Below, piece by piece: positions 27,629 to 36,550 of a DNA stretch of 64,000 nucleotides (its first letter is position 1; every line of letters starts with the position of its first letter). The stretch lies in assembly GCA_049487715.1 (NCBI GenBank), contig CP150566.1:558001-622000 (forward strand), written 5' to 3'. The notes beneath the pieces were generated by a model. It had not been told where the DNA came from and ran no database searches. It saw only the letters and a list, made by a program, of their open reading frames with translations. The stretch is from Pycnococcus provasolii. Taxonomy: Eukaryota > Chlorophyta > Pseudoscourfieldiophyceae > Pseudoscourfieldiales. The position numbers and the translations under genes are program-made.

Positions 27629-29650
27629 TCACCTCTTGCTGTCACGCCGGCCACGGTGCCGTGGCGGTTCGTCGCGACGGCGCAGCGTGCGAACGACGTG
27701 TTCAAACGCGCCGACACCGATTCGAACCGCTCCGCGACTGATTGCGCCAATCAAGCCTCCCGGCCCCCCGCCACTCTTATTACCAGCTGCGGTAAAATGG
27801 GTAAAATGGGGCGGCTCGACTCCGTCGACTCCGTCGCGGGTCGGCTCGACTCGGTACCGGGGCGAGCTGCCTCCGCTTGACACGGCGGGGGCGCCGGCGT
27901 ACTCAAATCGCACGCCGCTTGCCGCGGCGCGCGCCACCACCGCGCGCGCCAGCTCCGGCGCCGACGGCCAGAAGAGGTGAATGAGCGACGCCGTGACCGA
28001 GGAAGATGGCGCATTGCGCTCGCCTCCCTCGCTCGCCTTAGCCCTAAACAGCGGGCTGTACCCTTCGTCTGTCGCGTGCGTGTCGCCATCCGCGGTGACG
28101 CGGTACGCACAGGCAACCGCGTCGCGGTAGTCGGCGCCCGCAGGCTCGACGTCCAGGCGGTGGAACACCGCACCACGAACAGCCTTGGCGCTCGTCGCGC
28201 CGTGAAAGAGCCCAGGCGCGACCGCATCGATATCCACGGACACGAGTCCCGACGCCATGTCGTGTGCCGCACGGCACTGGAACGGGAGCACGTCCGTCAT
28301 AGAAAGGCGGCGTCCACCTCGCGTCGTGACACCGCGGCACAGCGTGGCAACCGCAGTTGCACCCTCGGCGAGGATGCACCCACCCCGTCTTGCAAACTGC
28401 CGAACAGCGGCAAGGAAAGCCTCGCGTCGCGCTAGACGCTCGAAGTGCACCTCGGCAATACCCCCGCCAAGGAGCAGAAGGTTCGTCTCAGGTGGCGGCA
28501 GCTCTCCATTCAGCGGCGCGAACACCACAATGTCCGCGCCAAGCTGGCGGAGCATGGCGATGTTCTCCGCGTAGTGGAAGCGAAACGCGGCGTCGTAGGC
28601 GATGGCAACGGTGACGGTGGCGGCGGCGGCGAGCGAAGGCAGCATCGGCGACGGAGTCGCGTTATACTGCATCGGATTGGCGGCCATGAGTGCGAGCAGG
28701 CGAGCGACGTCAACGCTTTCGTCCGCGGCATCCGCAAGAGCGTCGGCGTCGGCGAGGTGGTGGTGTTGGTGGTGTTGGTGGTGATGGTGCGGCGTGAGTG
28801 CGTCGACGTCCAGCCTCGGGTATGCGCCAAGCATCGGCGCGAGTGCCGCCGTGTCGTGTAGTGCGGCGGCGGCGGCATCGGCGACGCGGCGCTGGCACTT
28901 GTTGAGCACGACACCAAGCACACGCACGCTTGGCTGCAGTGTGGCGGCGACACCGGCGGCGGCGAGCAGGCTGACGTTCGGCGGCGCGGACGTCGCGTTG
29001 GCGACAAGGAGCACAGGCATGCCGAGCATCCTGATGGTATCCAGCGCGTCGTGCGTCGTGAGCCCGCCAGGCAGGTCGACGAGCATCACCTCCGCCTGCT
29101 CGTTTGCGGCGTGTCGCATGATCGCCTCTCTTGCGGCTGCACCGTTGTTGTTGAACATGCGCGGGTCGCAGCACCCTGCGAACGACGACGTCGCTCTTGC
29201 GTGCCTCGCTGCGTCTAGGAAGTCCTGCCTCGCGACGAGGCTCGAGACTCTGATCCCTCTTCTGTGCAGCGACGACGCGACTGTGAGTATCGTGTGCGTC
29301 GCTCCTGCGGAGGGCAGCAGGCCCACGACGAGGCATCCGTACACGTGTGCGAGTGGATTGCTATAGTTTTGCACAACATGGGTGGTGTCTGCAGGTAAAG
29401 CCCGCCCCGTGGAGTTATGCGTCACCCCACCATCACCCTCGCGAGCACTTGATCGCGTTTCCAACTGCATGGAGGAGGAGGATGAAGCAGCATGAGAAGG
29501 ATTGCCAAGAGACCGCGAGGCATCCACCTGCACCACCACCGCCTCATCATCGTCGTCGTCCACTAACACGTCAGGCGCGTCCACCGGCAGCGTCCACGAA
29601 GTCGACGAAGTGGATGTGGATGTGGATGGCGCCGAGGGATCCGGAGCCAT
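27629..29650 (-). CDS. CobB/CbiA-like (cobyrinate a,c-diamide synthase family) protein with lost catalytic motifs
   Basis: 673 residues from an ATG; residues 1-100 are disordered and Ser/Asp-rich. Residues 103-280 align with the ATP-binding half of CobB/CbiA: GCLVVGLLPSAGATHTI stands where the P-loop GTSSGxGKTT should be, then RQDFLDAARHARAT for GPDYIDPxxH. Residues 347-562 align with its glutamine amidotransferase half: AIAYDAAFRFHYAENIAMLRQ, VFAPLNGELPP, LLLLGGGIAEVHFERLA, CILAEGATAV, VRGAVFHRLDVEP and SLIHLFW. In active enzymes the penultimate landmark is AECGG with the nucleophilic cysteine. Here LAEGAT (427-432) lacks it, and the P-loop lysine is also missing. It is therefore probably a pseudoenzyme. 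Active relatives amidate the corrin or sirohydrochlorin ring, which eukaryotes are not known to do. Basic C-terminus. Confidence 0.8.
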   Translation of the reverse strand: MAPDPSAPSTSTSTSSTSWTLPVDAPDVLVDDDDDEAVVVQVDASRSLGNPSHAASSSSSMQLETRSSAREGDGGVTHNSTGRALPADTTHVVQNYSNPLAHVYGCLVVGLLPSAGATHTILTVASSLHRRGIRVSSLVARQDFLDAARHARATSSFAGCCDPRMFNNNGAAAREAIMRHAANEQAEVMLVDLPGGLTTHDALDTIRMLGMPVLLVANATSAPPNVSLLAAAGVAATLQPSVRVLGVVLNKCQRRVADAAAAALHDTAALAPMLGAYPRLDVDALTPHHHHQHHQHHHLADADALADAADESVDVARLLALMAANPMQYNATPSPMLPSLAAAATVTVAIAYDAAFRFHYAENIAMLRQLGADIVVFAPLNGELPPPETNLLLLGGGIAEVHFERLARREAFLAAVRQFARRGGCILAEGATAVATLCRGVTTRGGRRLSMTDVLPFQCRAAHDMASGLVSVDIDAVAPGLFHGATSAKAVRGAVFHRLDVEPAGADYRDAVACAYRVTADGDTHATDEGYSPLFRAKASEGGERNAPSSSVTASLIHLFWPSAPELARAVVARAAASGVRFEYAGAPAVSSGGSSPRYRVEPTRDGVDGVEPPHFTHFTAAGNKSGGGPGGLIGAISRGAVRIGVGAFEHVVRTLRRRDEPPRHRGRRDSKR

Positions 29651-30059
29651 ACTTGGGACTCACGACGGGCAAGAATGCGACTACCAAATAAAGAGGTGAA
29701 GACCCGCAGCTCGCTGGATACGCCGGGGGGGGCCCCCCTAATGAAAACTGAAAGTGTCGTATATCCTCGGGGAACCACTCCTGCGCTCGGGGAAGGAGGG
29801 GCTTTTTGCGAACTTCTCGATTAGGACTGATTAGGACTTCGCATTCCGGCCTTTCCGGGGTTTCCCATCTACTATGATAATAACCCCCAATCATGCCGTC
29901 ATGCCGTTAGGGTTAGGGTGTTAGGGTTAGGGTTAGGGTTAGGGTTAGGGCGCTAAGGTAGCTGGTGTGTTAGGGTTTGCTCGTCGGTCGTCGTTTGTTG
30001 TTGTTGTTCTCTGTCATCTGTGCAGGCCGAACCTTCCATTCTTGTCTTGTGTTTTCGTC
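29651..30059. other. Divergent promoter region of the CobB-like and Hip genes
   Basis: It holds a (TTAGGG)n array at 29906-29950, 110 bp before the Hip start. No gene is seen. Confidence 0.65.
29906..29950 (+). repeat. Telomere-like (TTAGGG)n array upstream of Hip
   Basis: About seven GTTAGG units, one interrupted by GTG. Confidence 0.9.
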
Positions 30060-31253
30060 ATGCCGCTCCCTCCGTCCGTGGCGTCACACGTGACCAGTGC
30101 CTCCAAGCTCGTCGACGTACTGAAGAACGACGTCGACCTGTTGGCTGACCCCGAGCTCTCCTTCTTGCGCTCGTTCATCGAGTCGTTTCTGTCGGGATCT
30201 TTTAAGATGCCGCCGATACCGAAACCCGAAGCACAAAAGGACTCCTCGCACGAGGACTCCGCTGCCGACGCCGAGAGGCTTTCGTTCAACGACCCGGAGG
30301 TGCTCGCTGTCGGCGACGTGGTTGACGTCGTCGAGTACGCGATGGGACCCGACCCGCCGCCGGAGGATGTCTCCGAAGCGGATATGGACAAGGCGTCCAC
30401 AGCCAAAATGGAGGCGGCGGACCTCATGGCGGCTGGAAACTGCGAAGCGGCGGCAAAGACGCTCACGAAGGCGATTCAGGCCATGCCGAGTGCGCTGACA
30501 TATGCGAGGCGCGCCGAGTGCTTTTTGAAAATGAAACCGAAAAAGCCAAACGCCGCCATCCGCGACTGCGACGCCGCGCTCAAACTAAACCCAGACAGCG
30601 GAAAGTCCCTGCGCCTTCGAGGAACCGCGCACAGGTTTCTTGGAAACTGGGAGGCGGCGAGCAAGGACCTCGCGCAGGGACAGGCGATCGACTTCGACGA
30701 CGCTGTGCAAACCATGCAGAAACTCGTCGACGAACGCTGGCACGAAATCCGATCGAGGCGATCGGCGGCGGCGGCGGCGAAGCGTGACGCGGAGCTCGAG
30801 GAAAGGCGCAAGGCGGCGGCGGAGGCTGCACGCAAGGCGGAGGAGGCGAAGAGCAGCAGCAGCAGCATGCCAGGCATGGGCGGTTTCCCAGGTGGCATGC
30901 CAGGCATGGGAGGTTTCCCAGGTGGCGGCATGCCGCCGGGAATGGAGGGCTTGATGAACGATCCTGAGCTGATGGCGGCGATGAGCAACCCGAAGGTGAT
31001 GGCTGCGATGACTTCGGCAATGAGCAATCCCGCGAGCTTGATGCAGTACATGAGCGACCCGGAGGTTGGCCCTGTTCTGACGAAGTTGATGGGAAAGATG
31101 GGCGGCGGTATGGGTGGAATGCCTGGTGGTGGATTTGGTGGAGCACCGCCGACGGGAGGAGGACCTACGCCGGCAAGTGGTCCGGCGGCTGACGCCGGTG
31201 CGTCGGCGGCGCCAGACAACTCGACGTTCTGCTCGGTCGAGGAGATTGATTGA
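30060..31253 (+). CDS. ST13: Hsc70-interacting protein Hip (ST13 family)
   Basis: 397 residues from the first ATG, which overlaps the end of a GTTTTCGTC leader. The N-terminal dimerisation domain contains FLRSFIESFLSGSFKMPPIP. Three TPR units follow (about 120-225: AADLMAAGNCEAAAKTLTKAI, LTYARRAECFLKMKPKKPNAAI, SLRLRGTAHRFLGNWEAASKDL), then a charged coiled helix (WHEIRSRRSAAAAAKRDAE), GGMP-type repeats (PGMGGFPGGMPGMGGFPGGG) and a C-terminal STI1/DP domain (NDPELMAAMSNPKVMAAM, MSDPEVGPVL). Hip binds ADP-Hsc70 through the TPRs and slows nucleotide release; it acts in the cytosol. Domain order and length match animal and plant Hip. Confidence 0.93.
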   Translation: MPLPPSVASHVTSASKLVDVLKNDVDLLADPELSFLRSFIESFLSGSFKMPPIPKPEAQKDSSHEDSAADAERLSFNDPEVLAVGDVVDVVEYAMGPDPPPEDVSEADMDKASTAKMEAADLMAAGNCEAAAKTLTKAIQAMPSALTYARRAECFLKMKPKKPNAAIRDCDAALKLNPDSGKSLRLRGTAHRFLGNWEAASKDLAQGQAIDFDDAVQTMQKLVDERWHEIRSRRSAAAAAKRDAELEERRKAAAEAARKAEEAKSSSSSMPGMGGFPGGMPGMGGFPGGGMPPGMEGLMNDPELMAAMSNPKVMAAMTSAMSNPASLMQYMSDPEVGPVLTKLMGKMGGGMGGMPGGGFGGAPPTGGGPTPASGPAADAGASAAPDNSTFCSVEEID

Positions 31254-31355
31254 AAAGACGAAATCTTTTCTTACACATCTTTTGATTTTTAAATTAGAAA
31301 GTTGAATTGCTTTTTTTCCCAGTTGCATTTCAAAACCGTAAAAGTGACGTTTTCT

Positions 31356-32120
31356 TCAAAGCGTGTCTTGCACGAATGTTTTCAACGAGTTCGCCGCCTT
31401 GCTTGCGACGCTTCTCATCGCCTGCACATCCTCCGTCGCCTGCAGAGCGAGCCGTCCGACGAGGCCGGTAACACCCGCGTCGAACATTCCCCCTCCCCTG
31501 GAGTGCCCCTGGTCCCCGTAAAAGTCGCTCGACGAGATGGACTGTGCACCTGTGAATCGCTCAAGGCGTGCGTCTCGCTGCATGTTGGGCATGTCGCTAT
31601 TTTGCTCACGTTCGTGGTATGCGTCACTTGAGATGGACTTTGCGTTTGCGAACCTTTTCTGCGCCTTCGCTTCGGCGTCTTCGTGTGTCGCACTGGCGTA
31701 GTTGTACCCGGCGTTTCGTTGCGGCTGCGGCGCCGTCACAGCTAAGTCACCGAAAATGTCGTCCCCCCTTTTCGTCGCCTTTCCCTTTGCGGACTGTCCT
31801 CCGTGATGTGCTGCGTTGTTTGGCATCATGGAGTCGTACGCGAACCTGGACATGGCTGGCATACCGTGACTGTCCCGGTCGTGGTTTTCGTGCGCATCGT
31901 AGAATACGTCCGCTGATGCTGGTGCAGATGCAGATGCGGCGGCTACCACCACCCCATCAGAGCGCCCGGCATTTCCCCCCCCTGAAGCAGAGGCCGGCGT
32001 TTGGGAGTAAATCGAGCTGTCACTCATCTGGGGCGTGATTTTGCGCGCACCCAAAGCACCTTGAGACTTGGATGACTTCTTGGAGGATGACCCTGAGCGG
32101 ATGACCCTGGAGGACGACAT
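31356..32120 (-). CDS. ArfGAP2/3 tail-only paralogue lacking the zinc-finger GAP domain
   Basis: 254 residues from an ATG. It aligns over its whole second half with the C-terminal tail of the ArfGAP at 38538-39953. Shared blocks are YDxx[60 protein letters not shown] and a final helix VGRLALQATEDVQAMRSVASK. No CxxC zinc finger or arginine finger precedes it; the N-terminus is a basic Ser-rich segment with SQGALGARKI, matching the GAKKL-type linker of the full protein. In ArfGAP2/3 this tail holds the ISS motifs used for coatomer binding and membrane sensing. A protein with only the tail could bind COPI without GAP activity. It is divergent from the ABC transporter gene. Confidence 0.8.
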   Translation of the reverse strand: MSSSRVIRSGSSSKKSSKSQGALGARKITPQMSDSSIYSQTPASASGGGNAGRSDGVVVAAASASAPASADVFYDAHENHDRDSHGMPAMSRFAYDSMMPNNAAHHGGQSAKGKATKRGDDIFGDLAVTAPQPQRNAGYNYASATHEDAEAKAQKRFANAKSISSDAYHEREQNSDMPNMQRDARLERFTGAQSISSSDFYGDQGHSRGGGMFDAGVTGLVGRLALQATEDVQAMRSVASKAANSLKTFVQDTL

Positions 32121-32672
32121 ATTTATTTACCTGACAGACGAGAAAACGAGAACGAGCTCAACCAACCAAGGGAGGAGGGAAGGGAAGTGAGTGGGCACTT
32201 CACTTTTACCTTTCTTTGGGCTGTGCCACGGCGGACACTTTGGGAAGAGAGGAGAAAAAGAATGCTTTGGCCGAACAGAAAGGGTCGAACAGAAAACGAT
32301 CCAGATCTTTTCCGGGTGCAGAAGTTTGTTTGGGGGTCCCCCGGGGGCGGGGGTGTCCCGGGATCCCCAACCCCTAGCAAGCAGCCTATCATAGGCTAAC
32401 CCTAACCCTAACCCTAGCCCTCTCGTAGCCCTAACCCTAACCCTAACCCTAAGGAGGATCCCCTTCCCTTCCCTGCCCCCTGGAGGACGAGAAATGCGTT
32501 ACGATAGGATGAGAAAGTTCTTACCGGATAGAGATGATGAGCTCACCATGATAACAGCGATTTCACGGTGGGGGTCCCTTTTTTCTGACGCGCAGATACG
32601 GTGTGTCCATTTCCCCGGAATCGACAAAGATTAGGTGTACTTCATTCTGCAGGGTGCTTGCTTGCTATCACC
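32121..32672. other. Divergent promoter region with telomere-like array
   Basis: It lies between the ArfGAP-tail gene (-) and the ABC transporter gene (+). A (CCCTAA)n array lies at 32396-32452, preceded by CTATCATAG, a one-base variant of the recurrent CTATCGTAG. No gene is seen. Confidence 0.65.
32396..32452 (-). repeat. Telomere-like (CCCTAA)n array
   Basis: Two blocks of about four units each, separated by AGCCCTCTCGTAG. Confidence 0.9.
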
Positions 32673-35366
32673 ATGGCGATGCCGTACAAGCCCAGGTCCG
32701 TCTCTTCTCCTCTATGTGGTGTCTCTTCTATTTCTTCTGCTCGTTATAAGCTCGTCACTTGTAGTCGTTCGCCTCGTCATTCATCTCGGCGAAAATACAA
32801 GTCCTTCATCATACAGGGTAAGAGTGCCAATCACGTGGCAAGTCATCACGCGTCGTCGTCACCTTTGTTTGGTCATGGCCATAACCCTGGCCGTGGATTT
32901 CGAACTTCGGGTGTAAGCGCTGCTGCGAGCTCGAGTGCGCCGCCGTCGTCGTCGTCATCGGCACCACCACCGCCATCCCAAAGTCACGAGGTGAAATTCA
33001 CGGAACAGCCGTTTCGATGGCTTGACCTGAGTTCGCTCGACGGGGGAGACCATACCATTCACAAAGAAGACGGCGGCGGAGAAACAACAACAAACTCAAC
33101 GCCGACACCACCACCTCCTCCTCCACCACCTCCTCCTCCTTCGTCAACATCAGCATTCAACCTAACCCCAGTGCGATGGCGCATCATCAAGCAACTCGTC
33201 TCACCCGACTCGGGCCTGCTATCGTTGGGAGTCGCGTGCCTCGTGCTGACGTCACTCGCGGAACTCACAATACCAAGGCTGCTCTCGCATAGCATCTTCG
33301 CCACCAGCGAGGCTCTTGCAGTCGGCGCAGCGAACAACACGGGAAACTTTGCCGCCATTCTTGCGGCACACCCAACTACGCGCACGGCGCTCGTTATGCT
33401 CGCTGTCGCCACGGTGCTGGCAGCTGTACTCAGCGGCCTGCGAGGAACATTCTTTGGCTTTGCGAACCACCGTCTCGTGAGAAGACTTCGCCAGCGGCTG
33501 TATGCGACGATCGTCGAGCGACGCCAAACGTCCGCGGTGCTGTGGGTGGATAACGAAGGAGGCGGTCCTGGCGCGATCACGTCGCGCATCCATGGCGACT
33601 GCTCGAACGTATCTCGGATCCTAAGCCTGCATGTGAACATCGCGATGCGATCCACAATCACCGTCGTCGGCGGATTCATCATGCTCGTCATCACGTCGCA
33701 GTCAACATCGCTCGCGCTGCTCTGCCTCGTGCTGACCGTCTCGCACGTGCTCGCGTCCGTCAACTACGGACGGTACAACCGGCAGGTGGGAAAGAAGCAG
33801 AGTGACGTGCTGAGTGGCATGAGCCGGCTCGCGGAGAGCACTCTTGGCATGTTGCGCACCGTTAAGATTTTTCGCGCAGGGCCGTACGAGCGGGCACGCT
33901 ACAACCTCGAGTGTAGCCGCATGCTGCGAGTTGGCAATCGAAGTACAGTTGCGCACGGATTCTACCACACGTACTGCGCGTTCGTGAAGGAGTTTTCAAA
34001 GGTGCTCGCGCTCGCCGTCGGTGCAGCCAGCCTCGCGGTTGCTGCGAATTCTCCAGCGGGTGCGGGCGCCGCCTTCACGGCTGAGCGGCTCACCGCCTCG
34101 GTGCTCTACATCGAGACGATTATGTCGGGTGCCATTGCCTTTGGAGACCAGCTCGCGGCTCTCAGCGAGGCGAGCGGATCGCTCGAGAAGGTGATGACCT
34201 GGCTCGAGGATGCGGAGAGGGAAAAAGAAGAGGAAGAGGCGACGACGAAGGGAGAGGCGGGACAGAATGGTGCTGCGACAAATGGTTCCGCTAACGCCGC
34301 CGCCGCCGCCGCCGCCGCCGGTGCTGCTGCCCTGCTGGAACCTGGTCGTGGTCCAAGAGTATGCCCGGTGGATCGCGCCGCGGCTGGTGGAGCACGCGTG
34401 ACATTCGACAACGTTTGGTTTTCCTACGACGCGCATGCTTCAGATGCTGAACCGGGCGCAGACGACGTGGATTGGGCACTACGCGGCGTGTCGCTGGACA
34501 TCCCCGCAGGACAGGTGATTGCGCTTGTCGGCCCGTCGGGATCGGGGAAGAGCACCACCGCTTCGTTGATGTACCGTCTGATTTACCCAACGCACGGATC
34601 GGTGCTCCTCGACGGCGTTCCAGTCGACGCGTGGGACGAGGATACCTTCCGCTCGACGTTGTGCGGCGTAGACCAGCCGCCGCGGGTCGTGGAGGCGCTC
34701 TCGCCGTGGGAGAATGTCGCGTACGGCTCGTTACCGCCGCCAACCGCCCTCGTCGCGGGTGGAGAGGGCACGTATGTAGGCGACAACGACCCGTCGGTCG
34801 ACGCCGCGAGCGCACGCACTCTGCACGCCGACCGTCTTCGCGTCGCGAGTGAGAGTGCCGGCAGCGACACGTTTCTGCCGGCGCTTCCAGCCGAGGCTGG
34901 TCCCGAGGACATCGCGAAAGCTGGCGCCACCGGCACGAAACTCAGTGCTGGTCAGGTGCAGCGCGTCGCCCTTGCACGTGTATTTGCGCGTGATCCGCGC
35001 GTGCTTGTGCTCGACGAGGCGACGAGTGCTCTGGATTACCGCTCCGAGCAGGTGGTGCAGAGGGCGCTTGAAAAGCTGCGCGAACAGCCGTGTCCTCCCA
35101 CCGTGTTTGTGGTGGCACATCGTCTCAATACGATTCGCAAGGCTGACCAGATCGCGGTGTTGGCTGATGGTGGTATATCGGAGCTCGGCACGCACGAGGA
35201 GCTCATGAAGCGAAAGGATGGAATCTATCAGCGCATGGTAAATTTCGGAAAGGAAAGCGGCGAGTTGAACGAGGATACTCTTGAACCGAACGAGCCTGTG
35301 CTCGCCGCAACATCTGGACATGATGATGGATGCTGCGGCGGCGGTTGTGGCACAAAGTCGGCCTAG
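32673..35366 (+). CDS. ABC half-transporter, ABCB type, probably mitochondrial or plastid
   Basis: 897 residues from an ATG in strong context (CACCATGG). A long basic, Ser-rich presequence (1-95) and a nine-to-ten-proline run precede the transmembrane domain (about 185-500), which has six predicted helices (for example GLLSLGVACLVLTSLAELTI and TVVGGFIMLVITSQS). After a Lys/Glu-rich linker comes the nucleotide-binding domain: Walker A GPSGSGKS (620-627), Q-loop CGVDQPP, signature LSAGQ (757-761), Walker B VLVLDEATSALD and H-loop VVAHRL. It works as a homodimer driven by ATP. The closest pattern is the ABCB10/Mdl1 group. The C-terminus is Cys/Gly-rich (DGCCGGGCG), which is unusual and could bind metal. 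LSAGQ in place of LSGGQ is a mild deviation. Confidence 0.88.
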   Translation: MAMPYKPRSVSSPLCGVSSISSARYKLVTCSRSPRHSSRRKYKSFIIQGKSANHVASHHASSSPLFGHGHNPGRGFRTSGVSAAASSSAPPSSSSSAPPPPSQSHEVKFTEQPFRWLDLSSLDGGDHTIHKEDGGGETTTNSTPTPPPPPPPPPPPSSTSAFNLTPVRWRIIKQLVSPDSGLLSLGVACLVLTSLAELTIPRLLSHSIFATSEALAVGAANNTGNFAAILAAHPTTRTALVMLAVATVLAAVLSGLRGTFFGFANHRLVRRLRQRLYATIVERRQTSAVLWVDNEGGGPGAITSRIHGDCSNVSRILSLHVNIAMRSTITVVGGFIMLVITSQSTSLALLCLVLTVSHVLASVNYGRYNRQVGKKQSDVLSGMSRLAESTLGMLRTVKIFRAGPYERARYNLECSRMLRVGNRSTVAHGFYHTYCAFVKEFSKVLALAVGAASLAVAANSPAGAGAAFTAERLTASVLYIETIMSGAIAFGDQLAALSEASGSLEKVMTWLEDAEREKEEEEATTKGEAGQNGAATNGSANAAAAAAAAGAAALLEPGRGPRVCPVDRAAAGGARVTFDNVWFSYDAHASDAEPGADDVDWALRGVSLDIPAGQVIALVGPSGSGKSTTASLMYRLIYPTHGSVLLDGVPVDAWDEDTFRSTLCGVDQPPRVVEALSPWENVAYGSLPPPTALVAGGEGTYVGDNDPSVDAASARTLHADRLRVASESAGSDTFLPALPAEAGPEDIAKAGATGTKLSAGQVQRVALARVFARDPRVLVLDEATSALDYRSEQVVQRALEKLREQPCPPTVFVVAHRLNTIRKADQIAVLADGGISELGTHEELMKRKDGIYQRMVNFGKESGELNEDTLEPNEPVLAATSGHDDGCCGGGCGTKSA

Positions 35367-35385
35367 TACGATCGAATGAATAAAT

Positions 35386-35390
35386 TGTAA
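35386..35390 (+). terminator. TGTAA polyadenylation signal
   Basis: TGTAA begins 20 nt past the ABC transporter stop. Confidence 0.4.
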
Positions 35391-35439
35391 ATACAAAAGA
35401 AGAAAAAAAATAGCACATCATTACATCACATCGAAAACA

Positions 35440-35444
35440 TTACA
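35440..35444 (-). terminator. TGTAA polyadenylation signal of the ankyrin gene
   Basis: TTACA on the plus strand (TGTAA on minus) lies 10 nt past the stop at 35454, with another copy at 35421-35425. Confidence 0.35.
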
Positions 35445-35453
35445 TCACGCACA

Positions 35454-36347
35454 TCACGCGCATCTCCCGAGCGCTTCGATCTCATGAGCTAGATCGTCCC
35501 AGCCTTCGTCGCGCGCATAGTCCGCACAGCTGAGACCCTCGCCGTCGAGCTCGCCAGGATCCGCCCCACCTTTGATGAGAGCACGGGCCGCAGATGCGTG
35601 GCCGTTGAGACACGACCATTGTAGCGCCTCGACGCTAGCTCTCGCGCCACTCTCCAGCAACACCTCAATCAAGGCAGCATGACCGCGCTGAGCCGCGAGA
35701 ATGAGCGGCGTGCGATCTTCGTTGTCGCGCTTGTTTAGCAGGGCTTCTCGCTTCTCGCCGGCGGCACGGAGCACGCCTGCGAGCTCGTCGACAAGTCCAG
35801 CGCCAGCGCAAGCGTGTGCGAGTGTCATACCACCACCGAGGTCGACGGATATCGCCGCCGCGTCCCACTCGTGATTCGGTCGTGTCATGCGCATGCTCGC
35901 GAGAAGCACCTCCGCGGCAGCTTCGGGTGATGCGGAGCCGGGAGTCGCCGGCGCGTCCGTCGCATGTCTCAGCGGCATCTGCTTTTCGTCGTCGCGTCCC
36001 GTGAGCGTCGCCCCCCTTTCTCTCAGCGTGGCAATAGCGTCGGCCCAACCAAGCCTCGCGGCGACGTGCACGAGCCTCATTCCCCGTCCGAGATTTCTGT
36101 CGAGCCACTGCTTCGCTGCCGGCGTGTCTGGCACTTGCGCGATGCACGCGTCAAAGATCTCGCGTGCGACGGCGGCGGAAGCGCGCGTGCTTGCGTGGAC
36201 GATCGCCGACACCCCGTTGTTGCTTCCGTTTGGCACGTGGAACGGGTCCGCGCCTTCCTTGAGCAGTCTTTGGACAGCTGAGATCGACATGTTGCGTTGC
36301 GTCGCGAGCTCGGCAAGTGCGCGCGAGGCGGAGGCGTCGTACGACAT
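35454..36347 (-). CDS. Ankyrin-repeat protein
   Basis: 297 residues from the first ATG in frame (MSYDAS). At least five ankyrin repeats cover most of the protein: VQRLLKEGADPFHVPN, MRLVHVAARLGWADAIATLRE, MTLAHACAGAGLVDELAGVLR, EDRTPLILAAQRGHAALIEVLL and LQWSCLNGHASAARALIKGGAD. These mediate protein binding; no catalytic domain is attached, so the partner is unknown. Only 203 bp separate its start from the start of the RING gene on the other strand. Confidence 0.85.
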   Translation of the reverse strand: MSYDASASRALAELATQRNMSISAVQRLLKEGADPFHVPNGSNNGVSAIVHASTRASAAVAREIFDACIAQVPDTPAAKQWLDRNLGRGMRLVHVAARLGWADAIATLRERGATLTGRDDEKQMPLRHATDAPATPGSASPEAAAEVLLASMRMTRPNHEWDAAAISVDLGGGMTLAHACAGAGLVDELAGVLRAAGEKREALLNKRDNEDRTPLILAAQRGHAALIEVLLESGARASVEALQWSCLNGHASAARALIKGGADPGELDGEGLSCADYARDEGWDDLAHEIEALGRCA

Positions 36348-36387
36348 GAATGCCGATCCTAAACTATCGTAGGGCGTGTTTGCGGCC

Positions 36388-36407
36388 GAGAGAGAGAGAG
36401 AGAGAGA
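36388..36407 (+). repeat. (GA)n microsatellite
   Basis: About ten GA units in the shared promoter of the ankyrin and RING genes. Confidence 0.85.
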
Positions 36408-36440
36408 CCTTGCACATCTCACTCACAAACGGGCTCAGGG

Positions 36441-36464
36441 TAACCCTAACCCTAACCCTAACCC
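36441..36464 (-). repeat. Telomere-like (CCCTAA)n array in a divergent promoter
   Basis: TAACCC in four tandem units, 87 bp before the RING gene ATG and 94 bp from the ankyrin gene ATG. A CTATCGTAG 9-mer lies at 36364-36372. Confidence 0.9.
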
Positions 36465-36550
36465 GAAGGTGGTTCGGGGTTTCTTTTGTGCCAAATATTT
36501 CGTCCACTGCTCTCACGTTTCCGTTTCACCTGTCACTGTTCACCTCCACC

